A stretch of 64,000 nt of DNA, from positions 9,934,501 to 9,998,500 of the forward strand of contig NC_135553.1 of NCBI RefSeq assembly GCF_964340395.1. The letters are read 5' to 3'. A model generated the notes under the pieces. The model saw only the letters and a list, made by a program, of their open reading frames with translations, made no database searches and was not told the origin of the DNA. Position 1 is the stretch's first letter, and each line of letters opens with the position of its first letter. Origin of the DNA: Glandiceps talaboti (Eukaryota; Hemichordata; Enteropneusta; Spengelidae). A program made the translations under genes and the position numbers. Below, piece after piece: positions 10,674 to 23,252 of this stretch.

Positions 10674-13600
10674 ATGTCCACCAAGGACTGGCATCCCTAT
10701 ACTAAATATATCATTGCCCTGGTTGTTCTAGGGACAGCTGCTTTCCTTTTCTTGGGAGCAGGTTCGGGAACAGACTACTGGGTCACTACCACTCATGCTA
10801 ATATGACGGGAGAGTACTTGGAGAGTAACAGGGGTTTATGGAGGGAGTGTTACCATCCTGAAACAGTGCCGAACCCAGGTATATTTATGGTTTTATTCTT
10901 ACTTATTCAGGACTGTCTATTAGTAATGAAATAATATATCGGATGGACTGGTGGTTGACTGACAATATTGCCTCAATTGTAACGTTTCCGGGTAAAAAAG
11001 TGGAAGTTTAATCACAGCAAGGCCGTGACCGAATGTTGTGTATTGTATTCACTACCCACCTTTGTTAAGTCATATATTGTATGCTGTAACTGGGTTCTCA
11101 GACCATTTGGTCCGTTTTACTGCACGGGTGTATTATTCGAACGGTAATACGCACAATGCCCGTTATCTCTTCAGGTATGACTGTCCTAATTGGCACTGGT
11201 ATAACCGTTTGTGCAACTTTTCCTATGTGGTTTTAACAATTTCTGTAAATATTGCCGTGCGTGTAACAAAGCCAGCATGGTTTCCTTTGAACTTTGGTGT
11301 CATATAGGTATGTCTACCCGACACCAACGATTTTTACAAGTGGTACAATACAACGTACTAAACAAGTATGCATTTAGTCTTCCTCGGATCAAAAGTGTTT
11401 TGTTCCAGAGGTTGTTTTCACTTACTTAACCACAATTCCGTAGTTTGCAAACTAACGTGACAGAAATAAAGTACTATGGCGATATAAAAAAAATGATCGT
11501 AAGTATGACCAGCTATTCAACGGCGACCTTTTTATAACAAAAATGTGTGCCTCGTGACATTTCATTCAAGAGACATCAACATGTTGTACGACTTGCTTCA
11601 TTGAAAAAACTTATCCATTCCATGGTCAAAAGAAATTCCCAAGGTTGAATCGTTAACAATGGATGGAAAGTGATTTTATCCCAGCAACACGATCGCTTTT
11701 CGGTATGCATGAATGTACACGAAGCTAAACCTAAGTAAAAACTAATAATGCTTTGGAATCACTTGGGAAAGGGTGGAAGGTGTTCTTTTGTGTGACTCTT
11801 GGACAAATTTAAGCAAATTGAAACAAAAATCACGAAACGAGAAAACCGACAGTGATTTGGAAGAAAAAAAAGTCATTCAGTCGGTCGGTCGGTCGGTCGG
11901 TCAGATCAGACCAAACTGTTCTATCAGAAACTAAATGACGTATAAAGAAATTGTCGACTCTTTGTTGAGTTTGAGTGTCTCTCATACAGATTCAATAGAC
12001 ATTTATGGTGACCTCGACCATAGCTACCGTCTACTAAATTAGGGCAACCAGGCGGGACAGTCAACATAGAACTATTTCTATTCATCACGGTAAAATCTTG
12101 TCTTTCCTTTTTTGAAGTAGGTTTGCATTTTTATCAGAAATTTGACATATATGTCATAGCAAACATTGTGTAGGCGAACGCTATTAGGTTTACAATGAAT
12201 ACAACACAGATTTGATTAAAATGCAAACCCTAGAGAGGCATTTATGAAGCTAAATTTCATTATGTACTCTAATTCCCAATTGTTAATCATACATTTCATC
12301 AGTTTTTACTCTCCTAGTAACTAACAATTGAAAATTCAATACACGAATCAAAATTTGACATCATCACAATGCCACAATACCACTGTCGTATTTTTATTTT
12401 CACTTTTACGGCTTGGGACAAGCCTTGGTCGCAAGCCTTGGAGGAGAAAGAATAATGTCATGAACTTGTAATTACCGTGTTTGGGTTCAGACATGACGCT
12501 GTTTATATATGTCGCCAAACACCTAGTTAAAGAAATAAATATCTTGTATTGCATAACTGTGGGATCAGTAATAAGTATGTGTAGTGGAAGGATGTACTGC
12601 ATACGAGGCAGATCTATGGAGTAAAAGTGGAACATAGACTTTATTTCGTGTTAGCCAGGAATTTGGTCTAACGGCGTCACTCCAAAGCCAGGGCCAGGAG
12701 AGACAGTTGCTCCCAGCTCCACGGTGAAAACCAAAGTATTTATTGATCATGACAATAAATCACGCATAAGATGGTCGTCCTAAGATAACAATAGGTTATG
12801 CATAATTATGAGCGTCTGCTGGGGCATGAAACAAAGGACGCTATATAGTACCTATTGTCTTGACACCCAACTATTGCAATAAAAGGTATTCATTTCTCCT
12901 AACTAGGTGTTTGGTGACATGTATAAACAGAATCATGTCTGAACCTTTAGTAATTACAAATTCATGACACTACCATGACCTTTATACTTTACACTGTTGT
13001 TACAGATACATTTTACAATCATGGAAGTTAACACTAATAATAGTAATTTTACTATCAGTGTGACTTTTATTCCTGTAGCTAGATAGCGTTCGACAGAGCC
13101 CCATCTCAAATTAATTTGTTGAGATTTAACGCAGTCAAAACCAAAGACCTATTTCCACTATGAATCGTACGTATAAATTGAGTAATGTAAACTATATGTA
13201 TTATAACATTTCGCTGTTATTATTATTAGCCTTTATTTCAACTCGATAGACTGTTGAGCCAAATGGCTCTTTTCACACAGTGTCGAGCAATAGAAAAAAA
13301 TTACACTTGATACATTATACATGATAAAAACGTAAAAACGCAGACAGGTATAGACTACACTGTTTCTTATTACTTTCAGAGAACTCCAGAACATCTCGAT
13401 GTAAAAACGTTGATTTTAGAGCCATGCCAAACAAATTCTCTCCTGGTTATGACTACAAAATTACAATGTACGGTAAGTACGCTTTAAGAATGTGAATTGT
13501 CAAACCAAAAGGTAAGTTTGAGCACCAAGGTCTATGTAGCCAGTTTCTTCACAACTCTACCGAGTTGCCTTTAACTGGGGTGACCTTGCACATCTGAAGA

Positions 13601-15955
13601 ATTGGGGAAAACAGCGTGAGTAGCACTTACAGCATTAAAATTGCATCGTATGTATGTATGTATGTATGTATGTATGTATGTATGTATGTATGTATGTATG
13701 TATGTACAAGGATGTTAATCCAGTGTACATGTACACAATACCATCAATGACTAGTAGACAGATGATGCAGTTAATTACTCTGTTCTAGTTTAGTTCCCAT
13801 ACAAATAGTTATGCCCAATCTTTCTAGATATTAAGCTATAGAGGCATCACGAATGCCATATTATTGTAGGGATTCGAACAGACAGGATAACCTTATCAAA
13901 AGTACTCGTACACAAGTAATAATATTTACCTACATTCAAATAGTGAGAGGTATATTAAGTTTATTCAAACATTTCAATCGTGCCAGGAATACGAATATCT
14001 TACATCGAATGAGTAAACCGTAGAAATGAGTTGGCAGTGAGCCTTGGCACATACATAGAAAGATAATTATATTTCTCGATGCTCGAGACGCTCGGCTGAA
14101 CAAAAGGAAACGTGTTGATGCGATTCTGTCTTTTCTTTGTCTGTAGTTTGGGAATTCATTGCAATCTTTACGGGTCACTTTGCCTTTAATTCCGGCTTTC
14201 GAATCCGCGGTGTCCTTCAATACCGACCAACAGCCATGGATACAGACTAGTCTTTCCATGCATCGTTAGTTTGTCGAAAAATGACAATTTATTTATTCAG
14301 TACGTATGTCTCAAATACTAATGAAGTAGTTGAGCATATACGTTAAAAAGTCATAAATTGAAGTTGAATACCATTGAAACTACTTTAAAAGCTGAACACC
14401 ACGGCCCGGCGTGGTGAACTCTTACTTAGTTCAGTTAATTGCTATTATGCTCTACTTCATGCCTGGACTTAGCGAGGCGATGCAACTGAAATACCCTAAT
14501 TGCTGATGAATGCCTTTCCCGTTCGTATACCTTGACAAATTATATGAAACCATTCTTTTTTTGACATGCACTACTAATTTCCAGACACTTTTCATTAAGC
14601 AAGCCGCTTCGTTTCATTTAGCAAGACGTTCGACTCTTACATCTCGGGATTGACTTCGTAATGCTTTGGAACAAGATTGTGTAATGTTAGGATTGAAATT
14701 GATGGTGAAATTAGTTTGACAAACTGAGTAAGTCTTGAAAGAATTCAGTGCATATTTCCTCTGATTAAGGCTTTAAGTCTGGTATTCCGGTGACGAATTG
14801 GTGTACTCGATTCATCACTTTACGTGAAACGTAACTTGCATACGAAATCAAGGGAAGCGAAGTTACAGTGCTAGGCGTACATTGCCTTGTCCATTTCATC
14901 TGGTTTCTGGATTTATTTTTTAAAGGGAACTCCTTAATTATGTCCAATGTCATGGCAAGTTATATATGCACATTGCATGAAATATCGCATACTAAATATT
15001 CAAACCGACTACCAGTTGCTATCTGTACAGCATTGCGTTGGAATTTAATACCATGTTTAATTTTTAAAATCACATCACATCACATCACATCATACCACAT
15101 AACATCACACCACAGTACAGTACAGTACACCACACCACACCACATCGCATCACACCACACCACACCACATCGCATCACACCACACCACATCACACCACAC
15201 CACACCACACTACACCACACCACACCACACCACACCACATCACATCACACTACACCACACCACATCACACTACACCACACCACATCACACCACACCACAC
15301 TACACCTCACCACACCACCTCATATCACATTACACCCTCTTCCGAATTGTAAAACAATCGTTAATACCATTGTCCAGAGTACATATAACTGCACAAGTCT
15401 GGAATGTAACCAATGCCTTAAACTTACTTTAGTCTCACTTTGGCTCGAAACTGGATATGAAATTTCCAGAAGATGAGTGTGCCTTGTGTATATAGAAGCC
15501 ACGAAACTTCGATTCGACAGCATGACGCGAAACGTGTCTCATAAACATTTTGAAGCAAATCCCAACCTTTCATGTTGTCCCATTTCCATTTTCGATAAAC
15601 ATTAAGCTTATTAGCTTGAAAAAATTCTGACTGGGTCTGTAGCTGAAATGTTGACACAAACGTGCATTTCACAATATATTCATGAAATAGGAGACCAAAA
15701 GGAGACCTTAACCAATGAAACAACCACCTGTTGATCGTCTTGTTATCAGCCGCTCAGTTAGTATCAACCATCTGACAAGACACCTAGGATTTCGAATTGT
15801 TCTTCAAAAGTAAATTGCTAATAACGGTTTCAGTTTAGATCAAACAGTTGGTATTTCATAAACACACACTCATGTGTTCTTTAAGTATATCATAGAAATC
15901 ATCAATCATCCGCACTTATCATTTTAATTAATTAATCACACTGACAGACAGACAG

Positions 15956-16001
<46 letters not shown>

Positions 16002-16051
16002 AAAACAAACACCAGACAGACAGACAGACAGACTGACTGACTGACTGACTG

Positions 16052-16082
<31 letters not shown>

Positions 16083-16092
16083 AATACACAGA

Positions 16093-16184
<92 letters not shown>

Positions 16185-17364
16185 CGCACATACATACGTA
16201 CTTATATCAGCACACCCAAGGAACAGATACAAGCATAGACAGATAGTAACATGCTCAGAAATACATACTCAGACACAGAAAGCAACATATGTATGCACAG
16301 AGACAGATGCATATACATTATTTACACATGTATTTATCGTCTAACAGCGACCGACAGGTGACCGACGGACTGAAATACAATGACATTTTACCCGTAGTGT
16401 ACTTGAAATATTTTTATACCTTAAATACCATTAAATCTATATATTTCTTTATTTTAATATTCCAGCATTAGAATTATCGTCACTAATTCTAATTATAAGT
16501 GGTCTATTATTGGTTTTCTTTGGGGATCTACTATCTCTGTGTACTTTGGGAATGCGGAGAAAATCATGGTTTGTTGCAGCTGGCACGTTTCACTTACTTG
16601 GAGGTAAGACCGCATAATATTTGTAAAATAATAATGAACTCTGATATATAATTTACCAAAGTCGACTAATATATCTAATTAACTATTGTGTCGTGTGTTG
16701 AATGTATGACTTGGTATACTTGTATTACTTGTATTAAACTCAAAACAAGTCTCAATTCACTAATTGGCGATATTCTATATACAAAATGTAATACCTTGTG
16801 TGTTTAATAGCGTAAACTTTATATAATGTGATTCCGACGACCACCATCACTACTTTTTGTTATTTTTGTTGATGTATTTTATTGGCAATTCTGTGTAGAT
16901 ATTACAGTTAACTTAGTGTCAGTCTGTCATTAGTTCATGCGATTCTGTTTGTAACAAAAACACGCTTAGCTTTTCAACGTTTCAGCCAAAGCTTGTTCTT
17001 TCCTTTTGTACGCTAAAGTGGTCTTAATCACGGAAAAGTAAAACGTATTTTATTGTGTTCATAATCAAATCACACATTTAACGATATGTTCCGATTACAA
17101 AATAATGTTGACATCTACATTTTTTTGATCATTGCCATATTTTTTCAAACAGGAATATGTGCCCTTGTCGGAGTCTGTGTCTTCATCACCATGGTCACAC
17201 ACCAACACAAATGGTGGCCAATTTCGGAGCTCGGAGAACCCCCAGATATCGTAATGAAGTTCAGTTGGTCATTTGCTCTCATCTGGATCGGATTAACATT
17301 TGCTATAGTAGTTGGGGGAACATATATTTGGTTATCACGTCTTTATGTCGAAGATATGTTATAG
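10674..17364 (+). CDS. Claudin/PMP22-like tetraspan membrane protein
   Basis: Four exons join in frame to 215 residues: 10674-10878, 13380-13472, 16466-16603 and 17153-17364. All internal junctions are phase 1 with GT and AG. TM1 is about residues 12-31. The first extracellular loop carries the family signature: W36, G54-L55-W56, C59 and C76, the W-GLW-C-C pattern shared by claudins, PMP22/EMP and calcium channel gamma subunits. There is a possible glycosylation site NMT at 43-45. TM2 is in exon 3 (SLILIISGLLLVFFGDLLSL), TM3 begins at the exon 3/4 junction (GICALVGVCVFITMV) and TM4 is near the end (FALIWIGLTFAIVVGGTYIW). The C-terminal tail is short and lacks a clear PDZ-binding motif. Likely roles are cell junction, epithelial membrane protein or channel accessory subunit; the sequence alone does not decide between them. 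Intron 1 (2.5 kb) carries a long-TIR element at 12456-12970. Intron 2 (3 kb) carries CACCA and GA/CA microsatellites. Intron 3 (16604-17152) shows nothing notable. Confidence 0.88.
11879..11902. repeat. Microsatellite (TCGG)n
   Basis: Six TCGG units lie in intron 1 of the tetraspan gene. Confidence 0.9.
12456..12970. mobile_element. Non-autonomous element with ~110-bp terminal inverted repeats
   Basis: The left arm (12456-12570) includes GTCATGAACTTGTAATTAC, GGTTCAGACATGA and CCAAACACCTAGTTA. The right arm (12860-12970) carries the same blocks in reverse complement (TAACTAGGTGTTTGG, TCATGTCTGAACC, GTAATTACAAATTCATGAC). Arms match at roughly 85 percent by eye. The core of about 290 bp has no coding capacity that I recognise. 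Size and structure fit a non-autonomous DNA transposon with long TIRs. Target duplication is not clear. Confidence 0.8.
13649..13706. repeat. Microsatellite (TATG)n
   Basis: About 14 TATG units lie in intron 2 of the tetraspan gene. Confidence 0.95.
15066..15335. repeat. Pentamer array of CACAT/CACAC type
   Basis: About 270 bp of five-base units alternate CACAT, CACAC and CACTA, with a short CAGTA block near 15110. It lies in intron 2 of the tetraspan gene. The threonine/histidine-rich open frame across it is an artefact. Confidence 0.95.
15945..16193. repeat. Compound microsatellite: CAGA, CA, GACT, CATA, (GA)n
   Basis: CAGA and CA runs, GACT repeats, CACATA repeats and a GA run of about 75 bp are visible, in intron 2 of the tetraspan gene. 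Confidence 0.95.
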
Positions 17365-18185
17365 ACTTGTACAATGCGAGAACTACTCTTTGAACGGAAA
17401 TCAGACAATATCTTTCGGTTGGCTTGTAGTATACTGTATATGCTGTATATGGATTTTGATACAGCGCCAGTTCGCAACAGAAATCTCGGCTACAGCCTTC
17501 TTGTCGGCACTGTAATTTAAACTGTACTTTTAGACATTTATTGTTATTTGACGTCGCTAAGCTTATTTCATGAGTTTTAGGCAAAAATTCAATCGATGGT
17601 CAATAGGCATTCAAAGAGTGGGAAAACTGGTCCTACAATTTATGCACATATACTAGTATTATACAGCGTACCTCGAACCCTGAGTATTTACAGTTTTGTA
17701 CGCAGCGCAAAGACAGACAGCTTGGTAAACTACTTTATCTTCATTTCTGGAGAACAGTGTGTAGGATTTACAAGCTTAAAGCTTCATTTAATTCTCATAT
17801 TACAGGATTTGGGTTCGGTATAAGCCACAGCTTATGAATCGATAGTACGACATGATAATACAAGTTTTGAATCGCGTAAACGAAATGAAAATTAAAGGCT
17901 CAATTTATTTATCTTTTTTGAAAAAAAAACCAACTCTAACTGAAATACAATATGCATGAATTGGATTTACGCATGTGCAGTCAAATGTAGTGTGTGAATC
18001 AATATTTAGCTTGCCGAAACTAGAAAACAAAAGCAAAACTAACATTCGTTTCATTTGAGAATTTGCCTCCATTTATTATTCTCAGACTGATATACCGTTT
18101 TATCAGATTAACAAACCATATCTCATTCAGACAGTATTTTCTCTAAATACCTCGATAGCTAATCAATACTGTATGATTGATCTAC
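17365..18185. other. 3' flank of tetraspan gene; possible poly(A) signal at 17891
   Basis: No further gene is seen. An ATTAAA hexamer at 17891-17896, about 530 bp past the stop codon, could serve as the poly(A) signal on the plus strand. No other candidate stands out before the CA microsatellite. Confidence 0.4.
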
Positions 18186-18189
18186 ACAT

Positions 18190-18207
18190 ACTTGCACACG
18201 CACACGC

Positions 18208-18238
<31 letters not shown>

Positions 18239-18283
18239 TTTGCATAGACAAAAGTACAACTATACACAATACACACACAGACC

Positions 18284-18322
<39 letters not shown>

Positions 18323-18366
18323 TTGCATAGACAAAAGTACAACTATACACAATACACACACAGACC

Positions 18367-18405
<39 letters not shown>

Positions 18406-18408
18406 TCA
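18190..18408. repeat. CA microsatellite with an ~80-bp higher-order duplication
   Basis: A block with TTTGCATAGACAAAAGTACA and ACTATACACAATACACACAC occurs twice (near 18239 and 18321), each copy flanked by CA runs. The array therefore grew by duplicating a non-repetitive block together with its CA tracts. Confidence 0.9.
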
Positions 18409-18519
18409 TTCATATATACAAAATCAAACCTACATAGACATACGCATATACGAACTTACAAAATATTTTTTCACATAATTATTTTTGGAGTTAGTCCATT
18501 TTAGGATAAGGATATATTA

Positions 18520-18790
18520 CGTTACATTACGATACATAATATTACATTACATTACATTACATTACATTACATTGCATTGCATCACATTACATTACATTGC
18601 ATTGCATTACATTACATTACATTACATTACATCACATTACATCTCATTACATCTCATTACATCACATTACATCACATCACATTACATTACATTACATCTC
18701 ATTACATCTCATTACATCACATCACATTACATCACATTACATTACATTACATTACATTACATTACATTACATTACATTACATTACATTAT
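18520..18790. repeat. Pentamer array (ATTAC)n with ATCTC/ATCAC variants
   Basis: About 270 bp of ATTAC units, with ATTGC, ATCAC and ATCTC variants grouped in patterns, suggesting higher-order duplication. Long LHYI-type open frames are artefacts. Confidence 0.95.
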
Positions 18791-19587
18791 ATTCAAGACA
18801 AAGCACACGCTTTCCATATTCAGCCGCACTTCACATATTGTATCAATGTCTATACCTAACCATGCATTGTCTCCATGGAGACCGAGGTACAAAGTTTTAG
18901 GTTTTTATACCACATCCAGGCATGCAACTACACGTACAAGTAAAATGACACAGTGTACAATAACTCCAGGTGAGCTTTTAGTTTATAATGGAAAAAAAAC
19001 CTAAATATAATCGCTATCTGTAATCTGTATGTTTGTTTACACCAACAACATTTTTTCGAACACATAATGAATCATATATAGGGGCCGTATTGTGAACCGG
19101 CACATATACTAGTATTGGAAACTGAAACTACCATCAATACGACCTATAGATATATCTGCTTTGCTAAAATGGCAATATATATACGCCTGCGCGTTTATAA
19201 CATTTACATACGTCAGGGAATGTGCCCCAGTATCTGTGTATTCCCACATAGGTATTTTCGCTTACTACACTTGGCAATGGTGAAATTGCAGTCTCGCTAT
19301 ACCTGATAGGGACATTGGTGAAATATATACATTGTATATACATTTAAAGTGGTCATTTAATCTATGAAGTACAATGGCGTCAATTCATAATTTAAATTTT
19401 GTATTAAAAAGACAGTACTAACGTTATCTAGAAGACATTTCAATTGTCAACATATTAGTAGGGCTTCCATTTTATGTTGTATGTCTGTTTAACAGAACTT
19501 CTCTCCAATATTGTAATGTACAGCTTGTTGCAATTTTTGTTCATAATTAAGGAACTTGAAATGATATTGTTTGATAAATGTATCATG

Positions 19588-19592
<5 letters not shown>

Positions 19593-19681
<89 letters not shown>
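19593..19681. repeat. (TA)n microsatellite
   Basis: About 44 uninterrupted TA dinucleotides. Confidence 0.95.
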
Positions 19682-20220
19682 TCTTTCTTGGTTGTATATA
19701 ACATATAGATATATATAACACGAGGAAACTGACACATAGCATCCCTGTTTATGTTTAATATAGGGTCAGTAGTTATTAACTATTTTTTTCAGGGTGAAGG
19801 GAAAGAGACTAGTGTCTTACAATTGGATTTTATAAATATCCTCCAGCGTCACCTGAGAGGCGCTGAATTGTTTTAAAATCTACGATAATATATTATATTT
19901 CATCGTACTTTAAAAAATACAACGTAACGATAACTACAAATAAGATTATTGAAGAATCTGAATAAAAAACTAAGGTTTAACCTTGGCAAGTTAATTTTTT
20001 ACTCAGATTCATTAATCAAACAAATACACCCTCCATTCACATATTGGAAGTGTTCATCTCACATGAGTATTTCCTTTCCATTTCATTATATATATTACTC
20101 CTGGCCATGAGGAAAATGTCACTATTTTATTTATTATTGTAAATGAGGATTTTCATGATAGAGTGTTGATCAGCTGCTGTCTGGTAAATAAACCATCATC
20201 AGTGGAATTTTTTTTTCTTT

Positions 20221-20441
20221 TTACAGCTTTTTTTGACAAAATAAAGACCTAAAATGTTTACATAAATGTTTTACAAACTCCCGTGCTGACATTATCTCCC
20301 AAGTTTTAATGTAACCTCAACAATGTCTGTCACTGTTGTAGCAAATCTAGAGACAAATTCTGAAACCAATATAATACGAGTATTAACCTATCAACATCTA
20401 TGTAAACATTTTTCTTCTTTATTTTGTCAAAAAGGCTGTAA
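20221..20441. mobile_element. MITE with ~49-bp terminal inverted repeats
   Basis: The left end reads TTACAGC, TTTTTTTGACAAAATAAAGA, AAAATGTTTACATAAATGTT. The right end in reverse complement reads TTACAGCC, TTTTTGACAAAATAAAGA, AAAATGTTTACATAGATGTT. That gives a 221-bp element with nearly identical arms and a core of about 120 bp without coding potential. Confidence 0.85.
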
Positions 20442-20511
20442 TTTGTTTGACGTGTGTATAATGAGTTCGTCGGATGCCTATGTGTGGATGTTATACACCA
20501 CCAAAGTTGCT

Positions 20512-20625
20512 GGTAACACCACAGGGATAGGAAAAATACATTTACAGTATCATCTTTATTGAACATAATAGTACTCAAAATCACTCGTTAATCTTAATAT
20601 TTTTCCCATCCCCTGTGGTAACACT
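20512..20625. repeat. Inverted repeat, 25-bp arms
   Basis: GGTAACACCACAGGGATAGG on the left pairs with CCATCCCCTGTGGTAAC on the right, both followed inward by GAAAAATA or its complement. Span is about 114 bp. It is possibly a small MITE. Confidence 0.65.
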
Positions 20626-20629
20626 AGAT

Positions 20630-22100
20630 TTCATACAGTCAAGCATAAAAACAAAGGCTAATATTAAGTTTCATGATTCGATTAACTATCCGCACATGAC
20701 ATTTATCCAATGCATATAAACACGCCAAATAAATCCTAAAGTTGTTGATAAGTATTTTATATAATACAAAAGGGGAGAATACATAAAACACTCGACTAGA
20801 GCCAGCTAGTCTGGAGAGAACACAAACTGTGGCACAACTCGAGATAAAATACAGTTTTTTTAATGATAGTCGGTAGGAGTAAATGAATAAAGATTGAATT
20901 ATTCTTCAAGTTTTACATGTAAAGGTGTACGTGTATGACCTATTTATTTTTGAATGGTGTTTGTTGATAGTGTGCATATCGTTCACCAAAGCATAAATAT
21001 ACCATAACTCATTGTTTTGAACTCAGACTACCTTAATTTATTGTGAGACGTAAAAACAACAATGAAAAGAATTCTAAATCTTGGTATGTATGTCATTGTT
21101 AGCTTTATGATTGAAAGCAGTCTTTAAACTTTGGATCGACTGTGCACTCTGGCGTTTTAAGAATAGAATCGTCTGTCCAACTTCTATTCTTCTGACCATG
21201 AGAGCATTCCATGTTTGCTCAATTGTGTGAATTTTGAACAGGCACTATGAAAATGGAGACAAAACTAAGTTCTATACTTCGAAACAATTGAATAAGTCTG
21301 GGCCCCCCCCCCCTCCCTCAGTTTCTGAAGTTAGTAGCATAGTTTACGAGCTGAATCGAGCAAAGTTGTATTCATTTGTTGTTACACAGGTGAGTGATTT
21401 AATCCATCCTATCGCAATGTGGTTATAGTTGGGTCTGACCACCGTAAACGTCACCGGAGTGTTTCGTAGAACTACTATACATGATTTGGGTATGACGTAT
21501 ACTTGTTTCTTTACATCCCTCAAAACCCTTAATTATTTATGTCATCATTGAAGTTATAGACAATTTTTGATCTACATATTCAAAACTACTGCCAGTAACG
21601 CAGTGTTTGTCTATGAGGCGTTGTATATAACAGTGGGGTCAAAATGTCACCTTGAGAGATTGGAAAGACTGCTAGCTGTTCGTGCATGGAGAAACCCCGC
21701 GGGATCGACAATTTTACGGGCTGTACTTTGAGATATGTTGTTCGTTGTTGAAGTAGGTAACCTAGGAATGGAGACAATTTTATGTTTCTCGATATGTTCA
21801 CTCTGGTTACAGACAGACCATCAATAGACTAAATATCGGATCCTGGGAAAAACTTACTTGGAATGACGGGGTATATAAAAGCGAGATAATATCGTCAAGT
21901 TAGTCAAACCCATATCTGTTTATCCAACTTCAACAAAAATTGGCATAACAGTCTGTGTGTACAAATAATGCAGCGTTCTCCTTTCCTTGCAGAGACAGGG
22001 CCTGACAAAGTTGTACAAACTTTTGATACTTCATAACAAATTATTTGACTGGTTATATACCCAGTGTAATTCAATGTAGGGAGGGAGGGGGATATGGAGA
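20630..22100. other. Non-coding region, no gene recognised
   Basis: AT-rich sequence with a poly-C tract near 21303. No open frame resembles a known family and no inverted repeats stand out. Confidence 0.55.
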
Positions 22101-22102
22101 AT

Positions 22103-22273
22103 ACTAAGGTGTAATTAGTCTATCTGCTAGACCTCGGATGTTCTTCCGATAGAATGCGACACACGACCGAACATCGCTATCGAGGATGTTCGGGCAAGCC
22201 ATCACTGCGAACTTCGTTCGCTTATAGTATCGAAAGAAAGCCCGAACGTCTAGCAGCAAGACTAAGGTGTAAT
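22103..22273. mobile_element. 145-bp foldback insertion flanked by a 13-bp direct repeat
   Basis: The 13-mer ACTAAGGTGTAAT occurs at 22103-22115 and again at 22261-22273. Between them lies a 145-bp segment whose ends contain CTGCTAGAC and its complement GTCTAGCAG. Pairing continues imperfectly inward (TTCTTCCGATA against TTCTTTCGATA on the other strand). The segment is richer in CG than its surroundings. A 13-bp duplication is longer than usual for cut-and-paste elements. Confidence 0.7.
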
Positions 22274-22980
22274 CTGCACTTTCCTTTGTTTTACTAAAAG
22301 GACGGGTAGATGGGGGGGGGGGGGGGAGAATGACCAGATGGATAAAGTGAAATGAAATAAGTCGTGTAAAAACATTTAGGTAATTCTTATAGACCCTTTT
22401 TATTTCTTTATTTACTAATTCATAATGGGAAAGGAAGGGGTGGGGAAAGGGGTCAAGAATAAATCAGATGAACGATACATGACGGTAGCTAGCATTAAGT
22501 TGTAGTGTATTTTTTATTTTACAAAATGATCAGCAAACATTGAACATTGTCATATACACTAACAACACTATCATGTACATTGCACACTTATATCAAAATC
22601 ATCCAAAAAATCCACATCAAGATTCCACTGGGTAACCCTTTCTGTGGCCATTGGTTTTTCATTGACATGGTCACACTTTTTTTTTTTTTTTTTTGCTCTG
22701 TTCAGGAAATCATACAGCCCCTGAAAGTAATATTGGTGAAAACACCTGTCTTTAGATTAATCGTATGTACATACGACTTTATTGGTACTGAAGATGAGCA
22801 GCTTAAAGGGGGAGGCTCCTAAATGTTTGGATGATGGGAGTTACTTCAACATGAAGAGTGATACGTGTCATGTTAACTAGGCATGTCAAATAGTGAACAC
22901 ATAGATCAGAGGGTTACATATTTTTCAATCTGTCAATCCTTCATACCATGAAAGAAGGTCAACCTCATAAACATGTACTG

Positions 22981-23252
22981 GAACACAAAATGGCCGCAAT
23001 CTGGAATGGTGCCAAGAACTACATGTTGAATGGCAAATACCCCTTTGAGAACACAAAATGGCCATAATCTGGAATGGTGCCAAGAACTACATGTTGAATG
23101 GCAAATACCTCTTTGAGAACACAAAATGGCCATAATCTGGAATGGTGCCAAGAACTACATGTTGAATGGCAAATACCTCTTTGAGAACACAAAATGGCCA
23201 CAATCTGGAATGGTGCCAAGAACTACATGTTGAATGGCAAATACCTCTTTGA
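22981..23252. repeat. 68-bp tandem array, about four copies
   Basis: Units start at 22981, 23049, 23117 and 23185 with GAACACAAAATGGCC and end in GGCAAATACCTCTTTGA. Copies differ at only a few positions (CGCAATC, CATAATC, CACAATC), so the array is young. It lies 1.2 kb downstream of the COX10 stop codon, possibly within its 3' untranslated region. Confidence 0.95.

Noticed and set aside
14398-14417. Palindrome CACCACG-CGTGGTG
   Set aside because: A 7-bp stem only; no second copy and no gene context.
18485-19004. LHYIT-type frames of 100-135 codons
   Set aside because: They are products of the ATTAC pentamer array.
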